From assembly GCF_017309585.1 (NCBI RefSeq), contig NZ_CP071321.1, forward strand, positions 2,046,001-2,110,000: a stretch of DNA of 64,000 nucleotides, written 5' to 3'. Source of the DNA: Nitrogeniibacter aestuarii (GTDB lineage: Bacteria > Pseudomonadota > Gammaproteobacteria > Burkholderiales > Rhodocyclaceae). How positions within the stretch are numbered: the first letter of the stretch is position 1; each line of letters starts with the position of its first letter. The notes beneath the pieces are model-generated. The model was not told the DNA's origin, searched no databases, and saw nothing but the letters and a program-made list of their open reading frames with translations. Below are positions 42,292 through 51,368 of this stretch, in pieces. Both the position numbers and the translations under genes were made by a program.

Positions 42292-44280
42292 ATGACGTGG
42301 TTCGACTGCGAGCGGCAACTGACACCGTTGGCTCTTGCCGCTGTGCTGGCAACGGCTTCATTCCCATCCGCGGCCCAGCTTCCATTGCTGGGCAGTGGCT
42401 CGGATCCCTGGGATATCGATGTGCTTTATGACAACCATACGGCGTATCGGGGCAAGGACGCGACCGGGCATGTCGTCGGGCTGTCCAAATTCCGCAATAC
42501 CCTGACCATCGAATCCAGAAAGCGGCTGGCCGGCGGTTGGCAGTTCGGCAGCATTCTGCGCGGCACCTTCGACGGCGTCTATCGCATGAACAAAGGGCAA
42601 TACGGCGATGATGCCGGCGGCCCGATCATGCTGGAGGATACCTCGTTGGGGGCCATGGTGCCGCACGGCGGGGGCGTGCTCAACTACACCACGGGCACCG
42701 GGTTGTTCGGTCCGAACAACAAGTTCGGTTTTGACCTGGCGTCCAATCCGAATGATGGTCTGCGTGTACTTGGCGACCGCTGGCACGGTTATCCGCATGG
42801 CGATGTGGCGTTCGGGGTTCCGGTACGCCCCTGCGACAAGGACAGTCGTGGTTGCAAGGACTTCGGTGGATACGGCGATCTGGATCAGAGCGAACTCGAA
42901 ATGCCCGAGTTCAACGACCGCCTGGACTTCATCCGGGAGGCTCACATCCGGCGCAGCTTCTATCTGGACAACGGTAACGCGATCTACGTGAAGGTGGGCA
43001 AGCAGCAGGTGGTGTGGGGTCGAACCGACCTGTTCCGCGTGCTGGACGTGATCAATCCGGTGGATTACTCACGCAACAACATCTACGACGAACTCGAGGA
43101 TATCCGTATTCCAATGTGGATCGCCCAGGCGGAATATCGCATGGGGCCGTCCGAGTCCATGCAGGACCGGAATATCCAGCTCGTGTGGAACTTCGACAAG
43201 TTCAGGCCGCACAACCTTGGGCAGTGCGGTCAGCCAAACGTGATTCTCGATGCCGGCTGTCTGTTCAGGGGGATGGCCAATTTGTGGGATAACGGTGGCA
43301 CGGTCGCCAATTTCGGTGCGGGGGGCGTCATTTCGACGGATTTCGGCCCCCATCAGGTGGGCATCCGCAATGTGGATCGGCCTGACTGGTCGCTCTCCAA
43401 TACGCAGTTCGGTGCGAAGTTCGAAGGCGTGACGCAGGGTGGTATCTCGTTCTCGCTGAACGCATTGACCTTTCGCTCTCAACTGCCCTCGCTGCGGGCC
43501 ATGCGAACCGGCGCGGTCAATCCGTTCACCGGCGATCCGCAGAGCACGGCGAACACGCACTTGATCGCCTTTGATGTGGTGTATCCGCGGGTGAATCTGA
43601 TCGGCGGTTCGATGGACTTCGAGCTGGAGTCGCTGGGGGCAGCGGTGAGGCTGGAAGGGGCGCTCACCAAAGGTGAGGAATTTGCCAACACGGCACGCGA
43701 CCGTCTTTACTCGGAGAACAAGGTGTGGCGTTCAGTGATCGGGATCGATCGGCCCACCTTCATCCCCTGGATCAACCCGCGTCGCACCACACTCATCTCG
43801 GCCCAGTTGTTCTGGCAGCACATCTTCGATCACGAGTACTACAAGAAGGGCGACTATGTCGCACCCAGTGGCGCCCGGAACACCCTCGGACCAGTAGGCA
43901 TGCCGGACTGGGAGGACAACTTCATCGGCACCTTGCTGATCAAGGGATTTCTCATGAACGATCGCTTGAGTCCCGAACTGGTCATCGCGCGCGACTTCCG
44001 TTCGAGAACGCATGCCATCGCGCCGAAGGTGGACTGGAGCGTGACCGACAAACTCAAACTCACGATCGGGGCAAATTTCAAGGGCGGTTCGAACCGGCGT
44101 AACCGCTTCGATGACTGCCGTTCATGTAACCCGTACGCTCCGTTCACCGGTTCGGTGGCCGATATGGGCTACTCGATGGGCATGGCCAGTGCCGAGCCGC
44201 TGGGTCGCTTCCGCGCCGGTCCCATCGGGACGGCGCTGTATGAAGACGAAGTGTATTTCCAGATGCGCTACAAGTTCTGA
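42292..44280 (+). CDS. DUF1302 outer-membrane barrel protein, copy 2
   Basis: 662 residues from the ATG at 42292, with GAGGAGA upstream. Signal peptide with cleavage near FPSAAQ. Very similar to copy 1 throughout (VVWGRTDLFRVLDVINPVDY and PMWIA are shared) and again ends MRYKF. The first 20 codons of the open frame before 42292 are not part of the gene. It is probably the barrel partner for the Rieske pair downstream or for DUF1329 copy 2. A 35-bp hairpin (44330-44364) follows. Confidence 0.82.
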   Translation: MTWFDCERQLTPLALAAVLATASFPSAAQLPLLGSGSDPWDIDVLYDNHTAYRGKDATGHVVGLSKFRNTLTIESRKRLAGGWQFGSILRGTFDGVYRMNKGQYGDDAGGPIMLEDTSLGAMVPHGGGVLNYTTGTGLFGPNNKFGFDLASNPNDGLRVLGDRWHGYPHGDVAFGVPVRPCDKDSRGCKDFGGYGDLDQSELEMPEFNDRLDFIREAHIRRSFYLDNGNAIYVKVGKQQVVWGRTDLFRVLDVINPVDYSRNNIYDELEDIRIPMWIAQAEYRMGPSESMQDRNIQLVWNFDKFRPHNLGQCGQPNVILDAGCLFRGMANLWDNGGTVANFGAGGVISTDFGPHQVGIRNVDRPDWSLSNTQFGAKFEGVTQGGISFSLNALTFRSQLPSLRAMRTGAVNPFTGDPQSTANTHLIAFDVVYPRVNLIGGSMDFELESLGAAVRLEGALTKGEEFANTARDRLYSENKVWRSVIGIDRPTFIPWINPRRTTLISAQLFWQHIFDHEYYKKGDYVAPSGARNTLGPVGMPDWEDNFIGTLLIKGFLMNDRLSPELVIARDFRSRTHAIAPKVDWSVTDKLKLTIGANFKGGSNRRNRFDDCRSCNPYAPFTGSVADMGYSMGMASAEPLGRFRAGPIGTALYEDEVYFQMRYKF

Positions 44281-44329
44281 GCTTGCGCCCACCGCGTCGT
44301 CCGGCCCTCCGTGCCGGGCTCTGACACCC

Positions 44330-44369
44330 CGGACAGACCCCGTCAATTAGGCGGGGTCTGTCCGTTTCG
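44330..44369 (+). terminator. Long hairpin after DUF1302 copy 2
   Basis: Perfect 13-bp stem CGGACAGACCCCG/CGGGGTCTGTCCG with a 9-base loop, then TTTCGGG. The short T-run makes it a weaker intrinsic terminator, but the stem is exceptional. It may serve as terminator or mRNA-end stabiliser. Confidence 0.7.
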
Positions 44370-44555
44370 GGCTGCATCGCGCGTGCGCTCGGGGATTCCC
44401 ACCTTTTTGACCAGTGCCGAGGGCGTTTCCAGAACGCACTATGACAACACGCCTTCGCATCGTAACGGGCCGCTGTCCAGACGAAACCTGTCGAGGCGAT
44501 ACCCAAGACCGAGAAGGGCTGATCAGCCCATTCAATGGACCCAAGGAGACACACA

Positions 44556-45635
44556 ATGTTTTTGAAGAACGCATGGTACTGCGCTGGCTGGGGCAAAGAC
44601 CTGACGCTGGCTCGCGATGAGCTTCAGACGCGACGGATCGCTGGTGAAGCACTTCTGCTCTATCGGGATGCCGACGGGCGTGCCGTGGTCATGGAAGACC
44701 GCTGCTGCCATCGCCAGGCGGCCCTGTCGTGTGGCCGGCGTGAAAACGGCGGTATTCGATGCATGTATCACGGCTGGCTGTTCGAGCCGAGCGGCAAGTG
44801 CATCGAAATCCCGGGCATGGATACCATTCCCGAGCGTGCCCGCGTGCGTTCGTACCCGGTCGTGGAGCGTGACGGCTGGATCTGGGTCTGGATGGGAGAG
44901 GCGGACAAGGCGGATCCGTCGTTGATCTGTTTTGCCGTCGGGCCTGACGAGCCGGGCTGGCGCATCAACACCGGCCAGATGGACATGAAGAGCAATTATC
45001 GACTGGAGATTGCCAACCTCGCGGATCTGACCCACATCGCCTGGACGCACGACAAGACCTTTGGCGGAACGCGTGCGTACGCCAATGCGCGTATCAACTA
45101 CAAGCTGACCGAGCGTGGGCTCGACTACGACTTCTGGCTGCGCAACTCACCGGCCTTCAACGTGTTTGCACACCTGTTTCCCCCAGAGGCCCGTTTCGAT
45201 TTCCACTTTGATGTGCAGATGTCGCTTCCCTGCAATTTCGTCATGCGCTTCCGTACCTTCATTGCCGGCGAGGCGACTGAAGGCGCGTCGGATGGCCAGT
45301 TGCTCTTCGATACCTGGACATGTCAGGCGGTGACGCCGCGCGACGAGGACGAGATGGATTACTACTTCTCGTGGGGGCCGAGCGTGGACACCGATATCCC
45401 GGGTCTGACCCAATCGCTGATGGCATGGATTCACGAAGCCTTCCTTGAAGACAAGGTCACGCTCGAAGCGCAATGGGAGCGAGTCAAGGAGAAGCCCGAC
45501 CATCCCGTGGTCGACTACATCCATGATGCCGGGCCGGGGAAACTGCTCTGGTTGCTCGACAAACTCATTTCAGAAGAACAGGCCGCCGAGGCCATGAGCG
45601 GCGCTGCCATGACCCGGAGGGGCGCGTTGGTGTAA
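44556..45635 (+). CDS. Rieske non-heme iron oxygenase, alpha subunit, copy 1
   Basis: 359 residues from the ATG at 44556, SD AAGGAGA. Rieske ligands Cys50-x-His52 (RCCHRQ) and Cys69-x2-His72 (CMYHGW). Mononuclear iron site Asp157, His160, His165 (NLADLTHIAWTH). It belongs with the vanillate O-demethylase/toluenesulfonate methyl-monooxygenase group of single-component-type oxygenases. The substrate cannot be read from sequence: O-demethylation or methyl hydroxylation of a phenolic is plausible next to phenol genes. The reductase follows after 75 bases. Confidence 0.87.
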   Translation: MFLKNAWYCAGWGKDLTLARDELQTRRIAGEALLLYRDADGRAVVMEDRCCHRQAALSCGRRENGGIRCMYHGWLFEPSGKCIEIPGMDTIPERARVRSYPVVERDGWIWVWMGEADKADPSLICFAVGPDEPGWRINTGQMDMKSNYRLEIANLADLTHIAWTHDKTFGGTRAYANARINYKLTERGLDYDFWLRNSPAFNVFAHLFPPEARFDFHFDVQMSLPCNFVMRFRTFIAGEATEGASDGQLLFDTWTCQAVTPRDEDEMDYYFSWGPSVDTDIPGLTQSLMAWIHEAFLEDKVTLEAQWERVKEKPDHPVVDYIHDAGPGKLLWLLDKLISEEQAAEAMSGAAMTRRGALV

Positions 45636-45710
45636 GCCATGACCCCGCTGCCACGATCAGACAGGCAGCGGGGCATGACCGACCGATCTATATCCTCAAT
45701 GGAATTGAAT

Positions 45711-46679
45711 ATGCAAAATCAAATGTCCAGGGATCAGTTGCGGCTGGTGGTGACCGAGGTGACCTGCGAGGCGTACGACATTCTGCGGATCGAACTGCGC
45801 GCCCGTGATCAGGGCGCCTTGCCTGCCTTTGAGGCGGGTGCGCATCTCGAGCTGCAGTTACCCGGCGCAATGGCGCGGCATTACTCACTATGCAACGACC
45901 CCGCCGACCGGGATCGCTACTGTATTGCGGTGGGCCGGATGCGCGAGGGCCGGGGTGGGTCAACCCATATCCATCAGCACGTACGGGTGGGCATGGAACT
46001 CGTCACCTCGTCCCCACGCAACAACTTTCCGCTCGACCAGAGCAATGCGCCATGTGTCTTCATCGCCGGTGGTATCGGCATCACGCCGATCCTGTCGATG
46101 ATTCAGGCGTGCGAGGGCCGTGGTCGCCCGTGGACGTTGCACTACGCCGTGCGCAGTCGTCAGCGTGCCGCATTCTATGAAGTGCTCAGCAACAACTTTG
46201 CGGATCGATGTCACTTCCATTTCGACGACGAAGCCGGTGGGGCGCCAATGGCAGCAGCCGGCATCGTGGCGCAAACGCCGCAGGAGGCCCACATCTACTG
46301 CTGCGGCCCGACGCCGTTGATGGAGGCAGTCAAGGAGGCTGCTGTCGACCGGACGCCGGAGAGTGTGCATTTCGAATGGTTTTCAGCCCCGGATCTGCCG
46401 TCGGCACCCGAGAAGGCCTTCGATGTTGTCGTGGCCAGCACGGGCGCGTGCTATCCGGTGCCGCCGGGCAAGTCGATTCTCCAGGTGCTGGAGGCACATG
46501 GCGCGCTGGTGCCCGCGGCGTGTCGGGAGGGGCTGTGCGCGACCTGCCGTACCGGGGTGCTGGAGGGCACGCCGGAACACCGAGATTGCGTGCTCACCCA
46601 AGCGGAGCGGGACGCCAACGATCAGATGCTCATCTGCGTATCGCGGGCGCTGTCCGACCGGATCGTGCTCGACCTTTGA
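45711..46679 (+). CDS. Oxygenase reductase (VanB-like: flavin, NAD, [2Fe-2S]), copy 1
   Basis: 322 residues from the ATG at 45711, preferred because it aligns with the start of the second reductase relative to the FEAGAH motif; ATGs at 45639 and 45675 remain possible. Order of domains is flavin barrel (ARHYSLCNDP), NAD-binding domain (CVFIAGGIGITPILSM, YCCGPTPLM), and C-terminal plant-type ferredoxin (CREGLCATC ... DCVLTQAERDANDQML). This is the VanB/TsaB layout, delivering electrons from NADH to the Rieske oxygenase next to it. It is convergent with the LuxR gene, whose stop lies 1 base away. Confidence 0.87.
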   Translation: MQNQMSRDQLRLVVTEVTCEAYDILRIELRARDQGALPAFEAGAHLELQLPGAMARHYSLCNDPADRDRYCIAVGRMREGRGGSTHIHQHVRVGMELVTSSPRNNFPLDQSNAPCVFIAGGIGITPILSMIQACEGRGRPWTLHYAVRSRQRAAFYEVLSNNFADRCHFHFDDEAGGAPMAAAGIVAQTPQEAHIYCCGPTPLMEAVKEAAVDRTPESVHFEWFSAPDLPSAPEKAFDVVVASTGACYPVPPGKSILQVLEAHGALVPAACREGLCATCRTGVLEGTPEHRDCVLTQAERDANDQMLICVSRALSDRIVLDL

Positions 46680-49514
46680 TTATTGAATCCATCCCAGACC
46701 ACGTGCCCGCTTGATGGCATCGGATCGGCGCCGAACCTCGAATCGGTCGAAGATCCGTTGCCAGTACCACTTGACCGTACTTTCGGCCAGAAACAGCGTT
46801 TCAGCGATATCCCGGTTCGCCATGCCACGCGAACCAAGACTGAGAATCTGAATTTCCCGGTTGCCGATATTGGCCACGTCGATCCGTTCCAGTGTTGTTT
46901 CGGGGGTCACCGGGATGTCCGACGGGGCCTTCGATCCGGTACCCGCTTCGATCAGGCGCTGAAGATAGGATTGGGAGAAGGGCTGCACGGAAGGGTCCAT
47001 GCTCGCGATGCTGCGCAGCAGTTCCATGATGGCCAGCCCTTCGTCCACGAAGCTGCGAACAAAGCCGCCACGCTCGCCCGCCTGCAGCGCGTCGACGGCC
47101 AGCCGCTGTGCGGCCAGTTTGTCGTTGAGCGCCAGCCGTGCCTTTGCAAGCAGGAGCGATACGCGAATGAGGGGCCGACCGCATCGCCGCGAGCTGATGA
47201 AGGCGTGCCATTGCTTGAGCAGATTGGCCGCTTCGGTCTCACGGCCCGTCTCCAGATACAGGCGTGCCATCGCCAGGGCCAGCAACTCGTGCTTGGTTGT
47301 CGTGCGATCACCCGGTGTCAGTCGTTCTTCGAGCAAAGCCCGATAACGTGGCTCACGTGATACGTCGATGGCTTCGCGAATATGCCCCAGCGTGAGCAAC
47401 TGCCGAATGCGTTCGTTGAGCAAATGGGCGTGAAGTCGATCGAACCCGTACTTGTCGGCAATGTAGGTCCCGTCCTCAAGTAAACGCGCAGCATCGTGAA
47501 AATCGCCACCCAGCACCGCGAGGCGGGAGCGGGTGACGAAGCCCGCCACCAGCTTGTCGATGAATCCCAGTTCCGAGGCAATGTCCTGGCCCTCGATCAG
47601 TTGGCGGGCTTCATCGCATCGGTTCTGTTCGTACCTGACCTCGGCGAGCAACATGGTCGGCATCGAGAACAGGGGGGAGCCCTCACCGTGGAGTTTTCGC
47701 GCTGTGTCCCGGCCGCTCGCGAAGGCCGCGGCGGCGTCATCCAGATCGCCGCGCAAGAAGAATGTGCTACCGACCACCGACTCGTGAAAGGTGATGCCGA
47801 AGAGCGCACCGCTGTCCCGGAAGACATCCGACAGCGTCTTTGCCGCGGCCGCCGTACCCTCGCATTTGTATTGCTCCCGATTGGCGAACAACATGGCGGT
47901 ACCAGTCGAACCGCGCATGAACGGTTCCTTGGTCTGGTCCGTTTCAAGCCATTCGCGTGCCTTCACTCGAGTGGTCAGCATGTCGTCCGAGAACAGGGCT
48001 AGCATCATCTCGCGGTGGGCCAGCTCGGATTGCAGATATCTGTGTTCGCTCGCGTCGTGTTCCGATTCTTCGGCGTAGCGGCGTTCCAGCTCGGTGCGCA
48101 CGAGGTTGAGCGCTTCCTGCGCTTCGGGAAAGCGCCAGCACAGTTCGAAATACCAGGCCAGATCGAGCTGCAGTCGGGGCAGGCGGGCCAGAACGTCACG
48201 CGAAAGGCGCGAGGTGAAGCCGGTCAGCGCTGCGGTCTGGCCACGGGCAAACAGTCGCGCGCTGAAACGATCGAGCAGGCTGGCCGCCCGGTCCGCGTCG
48301 CCACCGGCAAACGCGTGCTCGACCGCTTCGAAACCGAGATCATGGAGCGCGGCCCATTCGCTGGCGCGAAGATGCAGAATGCTGACCAGGTTCGGGTCCT
48401 GCTCCTGGAGGCGTTTGCGCAACAGTTGCGCAAAAAGGTGGTGGTATCGGTACCAGTGTTGATCTGCGTCCAGCGCAAAGACGAACAGGTTCACCCGCTC
48501 GAGTTCATCGAGCATGGCGCGACTGTCTTCGCGCTCGGTGACGGCGTTGCACAGTGAGACGTTGAAGCGGTTCAGGATCGATGTCTGCAGCAGGAAATCC
48601 TGAATTTCCGGCCGCTGGGAGGCAAAAACCTCATCGATCAGAAAGTCGGCAATGTTGCGATGCTTACCGGAGAAATCATTCAGAAACTCTTCGAGGTTGG
48701 CTTTGCCGCGCATGGCGATCGCGGCCATCTGCAATCCGGTGGCCCAGCCTTCGGTGCGTTCGCACAGCCGGCGGGCCTGATCCTCCGAGAGCCCCGAGAT
48801 GCTGAGCTGGGCGATGAAATCGCGGGCTTCGGCCACCGAAAAACTCAGGTCGGTGGCTTCGATGACCTCGACAGCATCGGTTGTCCGCAGACGACTCACC
48901 GGCAGGTTGTCCATGTGCCGAGATGAGACCAGCAGGTGCAGATGCTCAAGCGGTGCGGTCAGTGCCGCATTGATCGCGTCGAGCACCTCGGGCGCGGTGA
49001 CCAGATGATAGTCATCGAGAAACAGATAGATGTCCTGCCGATACGCGTGCAGATCGTTGATGAACGTGTTGCGCAACACATGCGGTGGGACATACACGCC
49101 GGAATTGAGCAAGGCGTTGCAGCCGTGCCCGAAGTCGGGATGCTGGCGTCGAATGGTAAAAACGACGTAGGCAAGAAAATGGGTGAAATCGTTGTCTTCC
49201 TGGTCCAGGCTGAGCCAGGCCGGCTTCAGGCCCTGATCACCAAGGCATTCGTGTACTTGCACCAGCGTGCTGGTCTTGCCGTATCCGGCGGGGGCGCTGA
49301 CCAGTAACAATTGGCGTGTGAGTGCGCCGGCGATGCGTGCCTGCAGCTGGGCGCGAGGCAGTAGCTTGCGCGTGTTGCTCGGCGGCGAGAGTTTGGTCTG
49401 GAGTAAAGGCGGGCGCTGGGCATCGGGCGCGTCTGCCGCATGCCGCAGGGGGCGGTCCGCCGCGCTCCGGGTGGGGGGTTCTGCCGTCTGTGTGAAGCCC
49501 TCTGTACGGTTCAT
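46680..49514 (-). CDS. MalT-like LuxR-family ATP-dependent regulator
   Basis: 944 residues. STAND-type ATPase with Walker A APAGYGKT at 74-81 and LFLDDYH Walker B, a long helical TPR-like middle region, and a C-terminal LuxR HTH (NREIQILSLGSRGMANRDIA, STVKWYWQRIFDRF). The layout is that of MalT/AlkS-type activators, which switch on when a small ligand triggers oligomerisation. Its genes flank Rieske oxygenases and DUF1302/1329 genes, so it probably controls one of these blocks. Transcribed toward the reductase, on the opposite strand. Confidence 0.88.
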   Translation of the reverse strand: MNRTEGFTQTAEPPTRSAADRPLRHAADAPDAQRPPLLQTKLSPPSNTRKLLPRAQLQARIAGALTRQLLLVSAPAGYGKTSTLVQVHECLGDQGLKPAWLSLDQEDNDFTHFLAYVVFTIRRQHPDFGHGCNALLNSGVYVPPHVLRNTFINDLHAYRQDIYLFLDDYHLVTAPEVLDAINAALTAPLEHLHLLVSSRHMDNLPVSRLRTTDAVEVIEATDLSFSVAEARDFIAQLSISGLSEDQARRLCERTEGWATGLQMAAIAMRGKANLEEFLNDFSGKHRNIADFLIDEVFASQRPEIQDFLLQTSILNRFNVSLCNAVTEREDSRAMLDELERVNLFVFALDADQHWYRYHHLFAQLLRKRLQEQDPNLVSILHLRASEWAALHDLGFEAVEHAFAGGDADRAASLLDRFSARLFARGQTAALTGFTSRLSRDVLARLPRLQLDLAWYFELCWRFPEAQEALNLVRTELERRYAEESEHDASEHRYLQSELAHREMMLALFSDDMLTTRVKAREWLETDQTKEPFMRGSTGTAMLFANREQYKCEGTAAAAKTLSDVFRDSGALFGITFHESVVGSTFFLRGDLDDAAAAFASGRDTARKLHGEGSPLFSMPTMLLAEVRYEQNRCDEARQLIEGQDIASELGFIDKLVAGFVTRSRLAVLGGDFHDAARLLEDGTYIADKYGFDRLHAHLLNERIRQLLTLGHIREAIDVSREPRYRALLEERLTPGDRTTTKHELLALAMARLYLETGRETEAANLLKQWHAFISSRRCGRPLIRVSLLLAKARLALNDKLAAQRLAVDALQAGERGGFVRSFVDEGLAIMELLRSIASMDPSVQPFSQSYLQRLIEAGTGSKAPSDIPVTPETTLERIDVANIGNREIQILSLGSRGMANRDIAETLFLAESTVKWYWQRIFDRFEVRRRSDAIKRARGLGWIQ

Positions 49515-49644
49515 CCCAGGTGTCTCCCTTGTCTGCTCGGCTCATGGGCCACGCTTTATGTCTTTGGATATATTCCAAGTCGTGTGCTGATTGGTCAATA
49601 GCTAGTGCTCGGGGGGTGTGAGGTTTTCTTTCGTTTGCACGCAC

Positions 49645-49684
49645 AAAAAACGCCACGCACCCGAGTGGATCGGGCGCGCGGCGG
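49645..49684 (-). terminator. Terminator after DUF1329 copy 2
   Basis: On the minus strand, CGCCGCGCGCCCGA and TCGGGTGCGTGGCG pair over 14 positions (12 Watson-Crick, the others G-U type) around a 5-base loop, followed by six T. It ends 10 bases after the DUF1329 copy 2 stop and isolates that gene from the LuxR gene. Confidence 0.75.
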
Positions 49685-49694
49685 CGGGGGAGAA

Positions 49695-51029
49695 TCAGTC
49701 GTTTCCGCGCAGGTTCTGAACACTGAACAGTTGTTCGGGTGCCAGATCCGGGCCAACCCGACCGCGGAACGAGCCCGTGGTGCAATGTCGGGACTGCAGA
49801 TCGATCATCGAGAACGAATCACCGATGTCAGAGCCGGTGCCCGCAGCGCCGGGGTGAGCGCCCCGATCGGGATGGACCCAGCCGATCACCCACAGCTTCC
49901 ACAAGTTGCCTTTCCGATCATAGATCTCGGTGATCGGGATCTCGTTGGTCTGCGCGTCGATGTACATGACGCGTTTGCCGATCGGGTGGTTGGGGTCTTT
50001 GGGAGTGGCCTCAACGATGTAGGTGGTGCGAAGCTGGAATGGCGCATCGACATGACAGCTGCCACGGCCTGCAAAGGAGGTGTATTCCCACGTGCTGCCG
50101 TCCGGTTCCCGGAACTTATGCTCCTTGCCCTTGTTGGCAACCTCGTTCCGGTCCCAGAAAGGCTGGAGCATGGCGGTGGTGCCTTTGTAGGTCCAGTTGT
50201 AATCGGAAATGCGCCCGTTGTACCCCTCGAAGTCTTCGATCATCAGATCAGAGCCCAGGAATGAGTCCGTGGTCTGGCCCGTGGCAAGGCGCCGCACGCG
50301 ACGCTGGAAACCCAGATAGAGGTAGGCGTCGGTCAGCTTTGCGTCGTCCTTGTACTTCTGGATCAGGAGCTGGGTGTCCTTGATGTCTTCCGGCTCGCTG
50401 ACGCGAATGTAGGCGCCCCGGTACAACTGCGATGGATTGGGTTCGAAGTCCGGCGTGGGTTCATCTACCGTTCTGAAGGCGTAGCGCTTGAAACAGAACC
50501 GATCAAAGGTGATGGTGCGTTCCACGTTGCCGGAGTCGTAGTTGCGGAAGTCCCAGATGAACGGTTCCAGACAGCCCAGATCACCCCAGACGCGACCGTA
50601 TTGAAAGTTCCACGCCAGCTTTTCGCCAGCGAGTGGGTCGTTGATGTCGGGGGCCTGGGGGAACGGTCGGCCGGAGATGTAGTTTTCAGGCATTTGCCCC
50701 TGTGTCAGGGTGACCTGTCCGGCGTTATTACGGGTCGCCGCGATGTACTTGTCGTGCAAGGTGAAGTCGAAGGTCTTGCCGACGGCGATTTCCAGATCGC
50801 CGGCCTTGACCAGGTCGAACATGGCCGGGTTGAGTGCCTGTTTGACCTGATCGACGTTCGAGCTCGAAATGGTCATGCCCGGTTTCACGTTGGGCGAGCT
50901 GGGTACGCTATCGCGGTAGGTATGGAAGGCTTGGTCGATAACGGCATCGCTGATCGGCTCCGCGAGCACGGCGCCGGAAATGCCGGTCATGAGCGAAAGC
51001 GTGAGCGCACGCTGAAGAGTCCCTTTCAT
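49695..51029 (-). CDS. DUF1329 periplasmic protein, copy 2
   Basis: 444 residues from the ATG at 51029 (SD GGAGAGACAG), with a signal peptide (MKGTLQRALTLSLMTGISGA, cleavage after VLA). It shares SGRPFPQAPDINDPLAGEKL, YLYLGFQRRVRRLATGQ and SDLMIEDFEGYNGR with copy 1, but the N-terminal 110 residues diverge. It is on the opposite strand from DUF1302 copy 2, so the second DUF1302/DUF1329 pair is split by the first Rieske pair and the LuxR gene. An unusual 26-codon ORF with an SD precedes it. Confidence 0.85.
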   Translation of the reverse strand: MKGTLQRALTLSLMTGISGAVLAEPISDAVIDQAFHTYRDSVPSSPNVKPGMTISSSNVDQVKQALNPAMFDLVKAGDLEIAVGKTFDFTLHDKYIAATRNNAGQVTLTQGQMPENYISGRPFPQAPDINDPLAGEKLAWNFQYGRVWGDLGCLEPFIWDFRNYDSGNVERTITFDRFCFKRYAFRTVDEPTPDFEPNPSQLYRGAYIRVSEPEDIKDTQLLIQKYKDDAKLTDAYLYLGFQRRVRRLATGQTTDSFLGSDLMIEDFEGYNGRISDYNWTYKGTTAMLQPFWDRNEVANKGKEHKFREPDGSTWEYTSFAGRGSCHVDAPFQLRTTYIVEATPKDPNHPIGKRVMYIDAQTNEIPITEIYDRKGNLWKLWVIGWVHPDRGAHPGAAGTGSDIGDSFSMIDLQSRHCTTGSFRGRVGPDLAPEQLFSVQNLRGND

Positions 51030-51368
51030 CTGTCTCTCCACAAGGGTTTGGGTGGAAGGCGGTCTGCTGTCCGGAGGGGCGCCCGGACGTGGTTAGCGGG
51101 GCGTTGACTGCGCGGAGGCGGTCAAGTGGGAAGCGGACGGTGATGGGGGACGCGGTGGCGCTCTGGATAGCGGGATGCTGGAATGCGAGCGTTGTGATTC
51201 ATGGGAGTCTCCTGTTGGTTTTATGTCGTGTCGCGAAGCTCTTTGTCTTCGCAGATTGACTATCGAGGAGACGCGCCGGGAGGGCGCCATCCGAAAAGAT
51301 GGGTGTTGGACTGGCCCGGGGTTGGAGGCGCCGGTCGAACTGCGGGAATCTGCCCTTGATGATGGGCG
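51030..51368. other. Leader gap of DUF1329 copy 2
   Basis: About 340 bases between the stop of the sigma-54 activator gene and the DUF1329 start, both on the minus strand. Besides the 26-codon ORF at 51122-51202 no gene was found. I looked for a sigma-54 site on the minus strand and did not see one. Confidence 0.4.
51122..51202 (-). CDS. Possible 26-residue Arg/His-rich leader peptide
   Basis: ATG at 51202 is preceded at 5 bases by AGGAG. It encodes MNHNARIPASRYPERHRVPH plus six residues and stops about 90 bases before the DUF1329 start. The strong ribosome site and small size suggest a leader ORF that could link translation to downstream expression. Chance occurrence is possible. Confidence 0.35.
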   Translation of the reverse strand: MNHNARIPASRYPERHRVPHHRPLPT

